From NCBI GenBank assembly GCA_964370405.1, contig CAYJJB010000055.1:1-13436 (forward strand): a stretch of 13,436 nt of DNA. Reading direction: 5' to 3'. Every line of letters begins with the position of its first letter. Position 1 is the first letter of the stretch. Under the pieces are notes generated by a model that saw only the letters and a program-made list of their open reading frames with translations, searched no databases and had not been told where the DNA came from. The position numbers were made by a program, and so were the translations under genes. Below, one piece after another: positions 5,966 to 13,032 of the stretch. Source of the stretch: SIG603 sp964370405 (GTDB lineage: Bacteria > Bacillota > Clostridia > Oscillospirales > Acutalibacteraceae).

Positions 5966-7324
5966 TCAAAGAGCTTCTTTCGGCATTTTCTTTAGTCGGA
6001 AGAGCTCTTTTATTATGTAAAAAATTGCAATAGCAGCAGCAATAAAGTTAGACGCTGCATATGATAAGTATATACCTGTAATATCCATTAAAGGAGCAAA
6101 AATCGCCACAAATGGCGCTAAAAGCAGACCATATCTTAAAAGCATTAATAAAGTGGTAAGCTTGGTTTTTCCAATGGACTGGAAATACTGCGAACTTATA
6201 AGTTGTAAACCCATTAAAGGTATCATAAGCATATACCAACGTGTTGCAGTTATTCCTGCTTCAATAAGTAGTGGGCTATCTGCAAAAGGTCTTACAAGTA
6301 TATATGGTATAAACATGCAAATTGCAAATAAAGCGATGGAGATTATAAAACTGTAAATTAAAGATAATTTAAGCGACTGATAAACTCTATCGTATTTTTT
6401 TGCGCCAAAATTAAATCCGCATATTGGCTGATTACCTTGTGCTATACCATTTACAAGCATATTGTAAACTGAGAAAATTGTTGAGGCTATTGTAAAAGCG
6501 CCAATGTCAAGGTCTGTTCCATATGCCACAATTTGTATGTTTACATAGGTGTTTACCGCTGTTGCAAAAATTTGAACATAAAAAGACGGTGAACCGACTT
6601 TGACAATTTCAAATAAAAGACCCTTTGTGTTATTGCCACTTTTTTTAAAATGCAGTTTTGCGGGCAAGTTTTTTGCTTTTGCAAAATAATAAATAATATA
6701 GATGGTAAGCACTGCCTGAGAGATTACAGTTGCAATAGCGGCACCTGCAACCCCTAAGTTTAAAGTGGTAATAAAAATAGGGTTTAAAACTATATTTAAC
6801 ACTGTGGTTATAATGATTATTTTCATTGTAACACTTGCCTTGCCCACAGCTCTAAGTGGGCTTGAAAGACAGTAGCCCGGCAGTCCTATAATGCCGCCAA
6901 CAACTATAATTACAATATATTCCTTTGCCATGGAGTAGGCGTTTTGAGGAATTTGCATAAAGCTTAAAATAGGATCTAAAAATATTAGAAAAACAATACT
7001 AAATCCTATAAGGCTTATAAAAATATATTTAAATGCTAAAAATAATATGTCGTTTGCCATTTCTGGTTTTCCTTCACCCAGCTTTATGGATATAAGTGAA
7101 GCAGAACCCACACCAATAAGCAAAACAAATGCCATTTGCAAAATTTGTAAAGGCATGGTAATTCCAACGGCTGTAAGTGCATATTCATTAACACTTCCAA
7201 CAAATATTCTGTCAATAACATTTAAAATTGCACCACTAAGCATTCCCATAACAGCAGGAACGCTTAGTGTCCATAATAGTTTTGATATTTTTTCAGTGCC
7301 TAAGTTAGTATTCAAAGCGTACAA
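5966..7324 (-). CDS. MATE family multidrug/cation antiporter (MepA-like)
   Basis: This is a polytopic membrane transporter of about 450 residues with the usual twelve-segment, two-lobed MATE layout, likely exporting cationic or aromatic compounds against Na+ or H+. The N-terminus carries the family signature LGTEKISKLLWTLSVPAVMG followed by a DRIFVG motif. The second lobe starts near VKVGSPSF and has GIAQGNQPICGFNFGAKKYDR, typical of the MepA/VmrA-like branch. No ATG start is available. The longest reading starts at TTG 7324, only 2 bases after the AAGGAGG. A second TTG at 7315 has about 11 bases of spacing and gives the more usual MNTNLGTEKI beginning; I cannot decide between them. The gene has its own upstream promoter and no evident operon partner. 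The natural substrate is unknown. Confidence 0.92.
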   Translation of the reverse strand: MYALNTNLGTEKISKLLWTLSVPAVMGMLSGAILNVIDRIFVGSVNEYALTAVGITMPLQILQMAFVLLIGVGSASLISIKLGEGKPEMANDILFLAFKYIFISLIGFSIVFLIFLDPILSFMQIPQNAYSMAKEYIVIIVVGGIIGLPGYCLSSPLRAVGKASVTMKIIIITTVLNIVLNPIFITTLNLGVAGAAIATVISQAVLTIYIIYYFAKAKNLPAKLHFKKSGNNTKGLLFEIVKVGSPSFYVQIFATAVNTYVNIQIVAYGTDLDIGAFTIASTIFSVYNMLVNGIAQGNQPICGFNFGAKKYDRVYQSLKLSLIYSFIISIALFAICMFIPYILVRPFADSPLLIEAGITATRWYMLMIPLMGLQLISSQYFQSIGKTKLTTLLMLLRYGLLLAPFVAIFAPLMDITGIYLSYAASNFIAAAIAIFYIIKELFRLKKMPKEAL

Positions 7325-7353
7325 CGCCTCCTTGTTGTGTAATATACACTAGC

Positions 7354-7362
7354 ATTATAACA
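7354..7362 (-). promoter_or_regulatory. Extended -10 promoter for the MepA-like MATE gene
   Basis: The minus strand reads TGTTATAAT, an extended -10 (TGn plus a perfect TATAAT), about 30 bases before the gene. No good -35 is present at normal spacing, which fits an extended -10 promoter. The same nine bases occur on the opposite strand at 7414-7422, so the two genes have matching divergent promoters. Confidence 0.6.
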
Positions 7363-7413
7363 TAAGTTCGTACAATATTAAACAATTATTTTGTAGCCAA
7401 AAATGATAATCAG

Positions 7414-7422
7414 TGTTATAAT
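7414..7422 (+). promoter_or_regulatory. Extended -10 promoter for the membrane-anchored unknown protein
   Basis: TGTTATAAT (7414-7422) is an extended -10 with perfect TATAAT, placed shortly before AAGGAAGGTGA and the ATG at 7450. A TTGTAG lies upstream but at 20 bases of spacing, so the extended TG element probably compensates. Confidence 0.6.
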
Positions 7423-7449
7423 TAAATTGAAAGGAAGGTGACCCCATCT

Positions 7450-8265
7450 ATGAAAAGAATTGCCATAGTTTTATTAACACTTGCTCTTGTGGCAGGCGGG
7501 TTTGGCGTTTATGCGTATATGGAGGGTAGAACACCGACACCTTGGCCTCAAAAGGAGGTCGTTGGCAACGAGAAAAATGAAGTGTTAAATGTAAAACCGT
7601 TTAAATGGAATGGAGTTGCGGTTAACTGCCAGTTTACGGGAATAAATTTTATGGAAGAAGTTTATACATCTACAGACATTGTGGTTTCTCAAGAAAAGCT
7701 TTCTGAAGATTTTGGCGAAATGGATTTAACAAATTATGACATGTGTGCCGATGTTTCACTTGCAACCACAGGTCAAATTTACTCTATGAAAGATTTTGCA
7801 ACAGATTTAGCGATTGCGGTAAAGCTTGATGGTGATGACAGAATATTTGTTTATGTAAATATTGAATATAAGCCAGAAACCTTAGGTCAAATGATGGATA
7901 CGTTTAAACTTCATGACATGATAAGTTTTGATAAACCATTATATTATTATAAAGATGAAGAGGAAAAAGAGTATCAAATTCAGTTTGAGAATGTAGATGA
8001 AGCAAAAATAGTCGAAACTATACTTGAAAAAGAAAACGTCCAGTTTGTACAACTACCTGAAGACAGTGTAACTTTAATAGAAATGAACGCAAACCTTTCG
8101 TGGGCTCAAGAAGATGATTTTAAAGTTGTACTAACTGAAAATGGTTATGTTTCTTTTACCATGTTCGGCAATGAATGGAGTTATGAAATCGGTCAAGAAG
8201 AAATGAAAAATTTTACAACTTATTTAGTAGAAGAATGCGATGGTTATGAACTTGTATTTAAATAA
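7450..8265 (+). CDS. Membrane-anchored extracytoplasmic protein, function unknown
   Basis: This encodes a 271-residue protein with a basic start (MKR) and one hydrophobic segment (about 4-23) with no lipobox cysteine, so either an uncleaved anchor or a signal peptide; the rest should be outside the cell. The mature part is acidic and seems to have two regions: about 45-165, including AIAVKLDGDDRIFVYVNIEY and a YKPETLG motif that I associate loosely with uncharacterised clostridial exported proteins, and about 175-271, beta-rich and ending in EECDGYELVFK. I cannot assign a function. The frame extends to a GTG at 7438, but that lies within the AAGGAAGGTGA ribosome binding site; the ATG at 7450, 8 bases beyond, is preferred. 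It has its own promoter and a strong terminator, so it is monocistronic. Confidence 0.8.
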   Translation: MKRIAIVLLTLALVAGGFGVYAYMEGRTPTPWPQKEVVGNEKNEVLNVKPFKWNGVAVNCQFTGINFMEEVYTSTDIVVSQEKLSEDFGEMDLTNYDMCADVSLATTGQIYSMKDFATDLAIAVKLDGDDRIFVYVNIEYKPETLGQMMDTFKLHDMISFDKPLYYYKDEEEKEYQIQFENVDEAKIVETILEKENVQFVQLPEDSVTLIEMNANLSWAQEDDFKVVLTENGYVSFTMFGNEWSYEIGQEEMKNFTTYLVEECDGYELVFK

Positions 8266-8298
8266 TAAATCTAGTTAAACCTTCGAAAAAACCGAATA

Positions 8299-8340
8299 TC
8301 CGACCTTACGGTATTAAGTGGCTGTAAGGTCGGAATTTTT
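8299..8340 (+). terminator. Rho-independent terminator
   Basis: A perfect 11-bp stem, TCCGACCTTAC (8299-8309) with GTAAGGTCGGA (8324-8334), encloses a 14-base loop and is followed by ATTTTTATATTTT. It ends the transcript of the membrane-anchored protein and insulates the MATE-nagB-GGDEF operon. Confidence 0.92.
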
Positions 8341-8363
8341 ATATTTTAGAACATAAATAAGGC

Positions 8364-8392
8364 TTTACGTTTAATACTATATGTGGTAAGAT
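8364..8392 (+). promoter_or_regulatory. Promoter of the MATE-nagB-GGDEF operon
   Basis: TTTACG (8364-8369), 17 bases, TAAGAT (8387-8392). It lies just after the preceding terminator and about 18 bases before GGAGGAG (8411-8417), which serves the ATG at 8426. No amino-sugar repressor operator is recognisable around it. Confidence 0.55.
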
Positions 8393-8425
8393 AAACTGAA
8401 GATTATTTACGGAGGAGAACAATAA

Positions 8426-9787
8426 ATGCTTATAACAAGGGATAAATCGTTTTACAAGACCTTGCTTATGCTTGCGGTGCCTATTGCACTGCAAAACTTA
8501 ATTACATTTGCGGTAGGTTTTGCAGACAATCTCATGATAGGCTCTTTGGGTGATAATGCGGTAGCCGGAGTTTATATGGGAAACCAAATTCAAACAGTGC
8601 TGCAAATGTTTACTGTTGGCATAGAGGGCGCAATTTTAATTTTGGGCGCACAATACTGGGGCAAAAAAGATACTGGAAGCATTAAAAAAATTATAGGCGT
8701 TGCATTTAAGTTTGCACTTGCTTGCGGACTTTTATTTACGCTGGCAGCAACAGTTTTTCCACACCAAGTCCTAAGCCTTTTAACAAATGACGTAAATGTT
8801 ATAAAAGAGGGTGAAGTTTATCTTAGGATAGTCGGGTTCTCGTATTTACTTTTTGCATTTACTCAAATGTTCATAGCTTCTTTAAGAAGTGTAGAAACTG
8901 CAAAACTTGGGCTTTATGTATCCATTATGGCGCTTTTTGTAAATATAGGCCTTAACTATGTTTTAATATTTGGTATACCGGGCGTGGTTCCTGCCATGGG
9001 AGTAAGAGGTGCAGCGGTTGCAACAGTTGTTTCAAGGGCAGTGGAGTTTTTGTTTGTGCTATATTATGTGAAATTTAAGGACAAAAAGCTCTCGCTTACT
9101 CTTAAAGACATAGTAAGTCATGACAAAGTAATATTTAAAGACTTTATTAAATATGGTCTTCCTGTTTTTGGTGGACAAGTTGTCTGGGGATGCAATATGA
9201 TTGCAAACACCATAATTTTGGGAAGATTTTCGGCTGAGGTCATAACGGCTACGGCTGTTACTGGTATGCTTCACAACATGATTTATATTTGGATGACTGG
9301 TCTTTCAGGCGGTGTTGGCATAATTGTTGGCAAGACTGTGGGTCAAGGCAAGGTTGAAAAAGTAAAAGAAATTGCGAAAACAGTTCAAGTTATGTTTGTT
9401 GGTGTCGGTTTAATTTCATCTCTTGTTGTTTTCTTATTAAGAGATGGTTTTATTTCACTTTACGACATAAGCCCAGAGGCGATAGAGTATTCAAAACAGT
9501 TTATAAATGTTATAACGGTGACTATAATAGGAACCTGCTATCAAGCGGCTTGTCTTTTTGGACTTGTAAAATCAGGTGGCGACATAAGCTTTGTGTTTAA
9601 AAATGACACAATATTTGTATTTTTGGTGGTGATACCATCGTCGGTAATAGCACTTATGATGGGTGCCGCACCATGGATAGTGTTTGCCTGCTTAAAGTGC
9701 GACCAAATTTTAAAATGCTTTGTTGCCGTTGTGAAAATTAATAAGTATAACTGGATAAAAAATCTTACAAGAGATACTACAAAATAA
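8426..9787 (+). CDS. MATE family efflux transporter (second, NorM-like)
   Basis: This is a 453-residue polytopic antiporter with two MATE lobes. The first lobe contains MLAVPIALQNLITFAVGFADNLMIGSLG, with the conserved P near the start of segment 1 and D-x-x-MIG in the loop. The first lobe ends with the NYVLIFG-x-PAMGVRGAAVAT block at about 175-200, which is diagnostic for the family. The second lobe begins near YGLPVFGGQ. It differs greatly from the MepA-like MATE on the other strand, so the two are not a recent duplication. The ATG follows GGAGGAG with 8-base spacing. It is the first gene of a three-gene operon: nagB follows after 22 bases. Substrate is unknown; the link to amino-sugar metabolism is only by position. 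Confidence 0.92.
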   Translation: MLITRDKSFYKTLLMLAVPIALQNLITFAVGFADNLMIGSLGDNAVAGVYMGNQIQTVLQMFTVGIEGAILILGAQYWGKKDTGSIKKIIGVAFKFALACGLLFTLAATVFPHQVLSLLTNDVNVIKEGEVYLRIVGFSYLLFAFTQMFIASLRSVETAKLGLYVSIMALFVNIGLNYVLIFGIPGVVPAMGVRGAAVATVVSRAVEFLFVLYYVKFKDKKLSLTLKDIVSHDKVIFKDFIKYGLPVFGGQVVWGCNMIANTIILGRFSAEVITATAVTGMLHNMIYIWMTGLSGGVGIIVGKTVGQGKVEKVKEIAKTVQVMFVGVGLISSLVVFLLRDGFISLYDISPEAIEYSKQFINVITVTIIGTCYQAACLFGLVKSGGDISFVFKNDTIFVFLVVIPSSVIALMMGAAPWIVFACLKCDQILKCFVAVVKINKYNWIKNLTRDTTK

Positions 9788-9809
9788 AATATTTAAAGGA
9801 GATTTAATT

Positions 9810-10511
9810 ATGAATATAGTAAAAGTTAAAAATTATGATGAAATGAGTGCATTAGCGGCTAAAATAATAAGCGCTCAAATTATTTCAAATCCTAAATCTT
9901 TGTTAGGTCTTGCTACAGGTTCATCACCTTTGGGTGTTTACGAAAACTTAGTAAATGAGGACGAAAAAGGTTTGCTTGATTTTTCAAAAGTTAGCACAGT
10001 TAATTTAGATGAATATTTTGGACTAAGCGGTGAGCATCCGCAAAGTTATAGATATTTTATGGATAAAAATTTATTTGACAAAGTAAATATAAATAAAGAA
10101 AACACTCATGTGCCAAATGGAATGGCACAGAATATTGATAAAGAGTGCGAGGACTATGAAGCGCTTATAAATGATATTGGCAGAGTAGATTTGCAACTTT
10201 TGGGGATAGGCCACAATGGTCATATCGGTTTTAATGAACCTTGCGATAGATTTCCAAGATTTGTGCATAATGTAGAGCTTTCAGAAAGTACAATAAAAGC
10301 TAACGCAAGACTTTTTGACAATGAAGATGAAGTGCCTAAAAGAGCAATTACTATGGGCATAGGCACAATTTTAAAAGCAAAGAAAATTTTGCTTATTGCA
10401 GGGGCTGACAAGGGTGACATAATTGAACGTGCTATGTATGGCAAAGTTACGACAGATGTTCCTGCGTCTATTTTGCAGTTTCATCATGATGTCACAATAA
10501 TTAGGGTGTAA
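9810..10511 (+). CDS. nagB: Glucosamine-6-phosphate deaminase
   Basis: This cytoplasmic enzyme converts glucosamine-6-phosphate to fructose-6-phosphate and ammonia, the last step of amino-sugar catabolism before glycolysis. The 233 residues carry the phosphate-binding GLATGSSP (33-40), NLDEY with the catalytic Asp67, and GIGHNGHIGFNEP (132-144) with His138 and Glu143. Where the E. coli enzyme has Asp141, this protein has Asn136, as in several Firmicutes monomeric NagB enzymes. It is shorter than E. coli NagB (266) and near B. subtilis NagB (242), so the allosteric C-terminal part is missing and it is probably not GlcNAc6P-activated in the E. coli manner. AAAGGAG (9795-9801) gives the ATG good spacing. 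No nagA or PTS gene lies in the window. It is the middle gene of the operon. Confidence 0.95.
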   Translation: MNIVKVKNYDEMSALAAKIISAQIISNPKSLLGLATGSSPLGVYENLVNEDEKGLLDFSKVSTVNLDEYFGLSGEHPQSYRYFMDKNLFDKVNINKENTHVPNGMAQNIDKECEDYEALINDIGRVDLQLLGIGHNGHIGFNEPCDRFPRFVHNVELSESTIKANARLFDNEDEVPKRAITMGIGTILKAKKILLIAGADKGDIIERAMYGKVTTDVPASILQFHHDVTIIRV

Positions 10512-10541
10512 ATAGCTGAGTGAGTATATTGGGGGGATTGA

Positions 10542-12137
10542 ATGAATTTAATTTGTTACTACGTAGCTATTTTTTGTGTTTTATTTGTTATACATAACAT
10601 GGTGTATTTAAAACTTGCAGACGCAATCTTTGGTATAGAAAATACTAGGCGGAAAAAAATAGTTTTTGGCTGTCTTGCTTCTGTTATAGGAACAGTGTTT
10701 CTATGTCTATTTGGATCAATGTCCTCTTTGGGGTATGCTATAATGCTTTTGGTGTACACTGCTATGGTGGGTGTGTATTTTAAAGGTGAAAGCATTACAA
10801 CTCGTGTTACATGCATACTGACATTTAATATACATATAATGGTTGCACGTGCAATGTGCTCGTCTATTGTGTCTTTTATAACTGGAAAAAGCATTTTGCA
10901 ACTTTCTCAGGATATGCAGTGGTTTTGGGCCATACTTATACTTACAACGGTTTTAAGTACAATTTTTACTGCACTGGTAATGAAAATTGTTCCTGCAAAA
11001 TATTTAAAAGCAATGACTCAAAAAGCAGATCAAATGGCGGGTTATATTGCAATATGCGCAGTTGCAAATATATATTTAATATTTAACGGAATGGTTTATG
11101 TGGACCCGGTTTATACACGGTATTTAATAGCGCACCAAATAATAGTATCTCTTTCTTGGCTTCTTGCCATGTATGTGGGCATGTTTTTCTTAGTTGGTTT
11201 TGATATTTTAAGAGATAACAAAGATAAGCTTGAGGAAGACTTGGTTTATAAAGATGCAATGCTTAGAAGAGCGTTATCTATAACTGAGATAGACTGCGTA
11301 AATGATAAAGTGATAAGGGTGCTAAATAAAGGAAAAACTGTGAAACTTAAAGAGAATATAAGTTATTCTCAGTATTTACAGGACAATTCCATAGCATTTA
11401 TACATCCAGAAGATTTTCATACTGTAATAGAAAAGGCATCTATAAAAAATATAATTAAGCAAATAGACTTAGGCATAAGTGAGTTTAGTTTTAATTACAG
11501 AGTAAATATCAGTGGCGAGTACCGCTGGTTACGCTCTAGCATTACAATAAATAAATTTATGGAAAAAGGAAAAATAGTAGCCAGTGCTATAATAGATGAT
11601 GTGCACGACATGGTTATAAAGGAGTCAGAGCTAAAAGCTAGGGCAGAAACCGACTCGCTTGTAGGGCTTTATAACAAGGTTACATCAGAAAATATTATTA
11701 GCTCACATTTAGAAGAAGTGCAAAAAGGTGTGCTGTTTTTAATTGACTTAGATAACTTTAAAGCTATAAATGATAATATGGGTCACTCATATGGTGATAT
11801 GGTATTAAAAGAGGTAGCAGATAAAATTTCAAACTGCTTTAGAAAAAGCGACATGATAGGCCGTATAGGTGGAGATGAGTTTTTAGTTTTCTTAAAGCAA
11901 GAAACTCCTGAAACCGAAATAATTAAAAAAGCACAAAAACTTTGTGAGAGCATAGTTAAAACCTATAAAGGTGACAGCGGCGTGGAAGTGACGGTGTCTT
12001 GTAGCATAGGAATATCTTTAGCTCCATTTCACGGCAAAACCTTTAAAGAGCTTTATGTTACATCAGACAAGGCTATGTACCAAAGTAAAAATAAAGGAAA
12101 AAACACCTTTGTGATTTATGATGAAAACATGAAATGA
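10542..12137 (+). CDS. Membrane diguanylate cyclase: multi-TM sensor, PAS domain, GGDEF
   Basis: The enzyme should make c-di-GMP from two GTP at the inner face of the membrane. Its 531 residues begin with about six or seven membrane segments (about 3-23, 40-58, 62-80, 88-112, 127-150, 165-185, 196-222) that I cannot match to a named sensor family. A short linker (222-240) leads to a PAS-like domain (about 240-355; YRVNISGEYRWLRS resembles the PAS_3 core). The GGDEF domain (about 368-528) has an intact active site, GGDEF at 443-447 with Asp402 in LIDLDNF as metal ligand. The inhibitory I-site RKSD (434-437) lies exactly five residues before it, so feedback inhibition by c-di-GMP is expected. 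The ATG follows GGGGGGA and lies 30 bases after nagB, hence the same operon. No EAL or HD-GYP partner is present. Confidence 0.92.
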   Translation: MNLICYYVAIFCVLFVIHNMVYLKLADAIFGIENTRRKKIVFGCLASVIGTVFLCLFGSMSSLGYAIMLLVYTAMVGVYFKGESITTRVTCILTFNIHIMVARAMCSSIVSFITGKSILQLSQDMQWFWAILILTTVLSTIFTALVMKIVPAKYLKAMTQKADQMAGYIAICAVANIYLIFNGMVYVDPVYTRYLIAHQIIVSLSWLLAMYVGMFFLVGFDILRDNKDKLEEDLVYKDAMLRRALSITEIDCVNDKVIRVLNKGKTVKLKENISYSQYLQDNSIAFIHPEDFHTVIEKASIKNIIKQIDLGISEFSFNYRVNISGEYRWLRSSITINKFMEKGKIVASAIIDDVHDMVIKESELKARAETDSLVGLYNKVTSENIISSHLEEVQKGVLFLIDLDNFKAINDNMGHSYGDMVLKEVADKISNCFRKSDMIGRIGGDEFLVFLKQETPETEIIKKAQKLCESIVKTYKGDSGVEVTVSCSIGISLAPFHGKTFKELYVTSDKAMYQSKNKGKNTFVIYDENMK

Positions 12138-12147
12138 TGGTAGAGAA

Positions 12148-12190
12148 GGCGTTGTATGCTATTCTCACTTTAGTGGAAAGTGAAAAACGC
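12148..12190 (+). other. Two-part hairpin after the GGDEF gene
   Basis: TCACTTT (12165-12171) and AAAGTGA (12177-12183) form a 7-bp stem with a 5-base loop; an outer GCGTT (12149-12153) pairs with AACGC (12186-12190). It lies about 10 bases after the stop codon and is the only candidate 3' end structure for the MATE-nagB-GGDEF transcript. It lacks a T-run (TTTGCTATG follows), so it may stabilise the mRNA end rather than terminate. Confidence 0.4.
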
Positions 12191-12240
12191 TTTGCTATGA
12201 TTTTAGACGCTACATTTTACACTCTAAGTATTAAATAAAT

Positions 12241-12256
12241 CTACTATATATAGTAG
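12241..12256. repeat. Perfect 16-bp palindrome upstream of the S10 promoter
   Basis: CTACTATATATAGTAG is a perfect palindrome about 35 bases upstream of the -35 element of the rpsJ promoter. It could be an operator for a dimeric regulator, or chance in very AT-rich DNA. The A/T-rich tract that follows (12257-12290) is placed like an UP element. Confidence 0.4.
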
Positions 12257-12290
12257 TAAAAAAATAATTTTATATTTTTCTAAAAAAAGC

Positions 12291-12319
12291 TTGCAATATC
12301 CCTATTCATATGGTATTAT
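12291..12319 (+). promoter_or_regulatory. Strong promoter of the S10 ribosomal protein operon
   Basis: TTGCAA (12291-12296), 17 bases, TATTAT (12314-12319), with TG one base upstream of the -10 making it also an extended -10. A-tracts and T-tracts directly upstream (TATTTTTCTAAAAAAA) fit an UP element, as expected for a highly expressed ribosomal operon. Transcription should start near 12326. Confidence 0.75.
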
Positions 12320-12325
12320 ATTTGA

Positions 12326-12636
12326 GCGTGACTGCGACAGATATGCGATGAAGCGGGAGGTTGCGGCTTTTATTAGTCGGTTTTTCCGCAGAGTATGTCC
12401 GATTTTAAACCGGGCGAAAACATTTGAAGATTTCGGGAACCAAATGCCTTAGGCTTTTAGGCCCATAACGATATTTAAAATGTACCAGTGGGTTATTTTA
12501 ACCGCTTTTCACCCCGGAATTCACAGTTTTGTGAAGGCCGGTTTTTTACTGCAAGTCAGTGAAACACCCGGAACGGTGTGAACGAGTAATAACTCTGCCC
12601 GCCAACTACTATAAAAACTTTAAGGAGGCGATTACA
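12326..12636 (+). promoter_or_regulatory. Structured mRNA leader of the rpsJ (S10) operon
   Basis: About 310 bases separate the inferred start of transcription from the rpsJ start codon, far more than translation needs, and no gene fits there. It is GC-richer than the DNA before it. Helices seen: GACA (12335-12338) with TGTC (12396-12399) closing an element that contains TTGCGG...CCGCA; CATTTG (12421-12426) with CAAATG (12441-12446); a GCCT/AGGC hairpin (about 12446-12460); GGTT/AACC (about 12491-12502); the terminator at 12514-12547; then ACTG/CAGT, ACACC/GGTGT and GAGT/ACTC hairpins (12548-12595). In E. coli the S10 leader lets L4 control attenuation and translation; the shapes here need not be homologous. 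I read it as a cis-regulatory leader, probably autogenous, from structure and position only. Confidence 0.65.
12514..12547 (+). terminator. Intrinsic terminator inside the rpsJ leader (attenuator candidate)
   Basis: CCGG (12514-12517) and TTCAC (12520-12524) pair with GTGAA (12531-12535) and CCGG (12538-12541) around a six-base loop, with a small two-by-two internal loop, followed directly by TTTTTT (12542-12547). It lies after the promoter and about 90 bases before rpsJ, with no other gene end nearby, so it can only act on the leader transcript. Confidence 0.8.
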
Positions 12637-12948
12637 GTGGCAGTCAAAGAAAAAATCAGAATAAGAATAAAGGCTTATGATCATCAATTGGTGGATCAAT
12701 CTTGTGCTAAAATTGTAGCAACAGCAAAAAGAACAGGTGCAAGGGTTTCAGGACCAGTACCACTACCAACTGAGAAACAAATCATCACTATCCTACGTGC
12801 TGTGCATAAATACAAAGACAGCCGTGAGCAATTTGAGATGAGAACTCATAAAAGACTTATTGACATTCTAAGACCAAGCAATAAGACCGTAGAAACACTT
12901 ATGGGATTAGAGCTCCCCGCAGGCGTTGACATTGAGATAAAACTTTAA
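12637..12948 (+). CDS. rpsJ: 30S ribosomal protein S10
   Basis: This is the small-subunit protein S10, first gene of the S10 operon, also the NusE partner of NusB in antitermination. The 103-residue product begins MAVKEKIRIRIKAYDHQLVDQ and contains RTGARVSGPVPLPTE and the EQFEMRTHKRLIDI segment, all hallmarks of S10; length is normal. The frame is open upstream to a GTG at 12559, but that runs through the leader hairpins and has no family match. The GTG at 12637, 8 bases after AAGGAGG (12622-12628), gives the universal N-terminus. A GTG start in a highly expressed gene is a little unusual and may belong to translational control from the leader. rplC follows after 84 bases. Confidence 0.97.
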   Translation: MAVKEKIRIRIKAYDHQLVDQSCAKIVATAKRTGARVSGPVPLPTEKQIITILRAVHKYKDSREQFEMRTHKRLIDILRPSNKTVETLMGLELPAGVDIEIKL

Positions 12949-13032
12949 TTTCAACCTACCTAGTCGGCGGGTCATGTTGCAAGATTTAAATTTTGTAACC
13001 AATAACCTAAATAAGAAAGGAAGCTCATTATT

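Noticed and set aside
5968..6010. AAAGAGCT ... AGCTCTTT inverted repeat as terminator for the LprI-like lipoprotein gene
   Set aside because: The 27-base loop, short stem and location inside the MATE coding region make it a poor terminator; no convincing terminator exists in the 11-bp gap between the convergent genes.
5966..9787. The two MATE genes as a recent tandem duplication
   Set aside because: Their N-terminal and inter-lobe motifs differ widely and they are on opposite strands; they belong to different branches of the family.
10136..10144. Loss of the NagB catalytic Asp (Asn136) as a sign of inactivation
   Set aside because: Other Firmicutes NagB enzymes that are active have Asn at this place, while Asp67, His138 and Glu143 are intact.
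12559..12636. Upstream in-frame extension of S10 from GTG 12559 (26 extra residues)
   Set aside because: It runs through leader hairpins, has no ribosome binding site, and S10 proteins start at the MAVKEKIRIRIKAYD sequence served by AAGGAGG at 12622.
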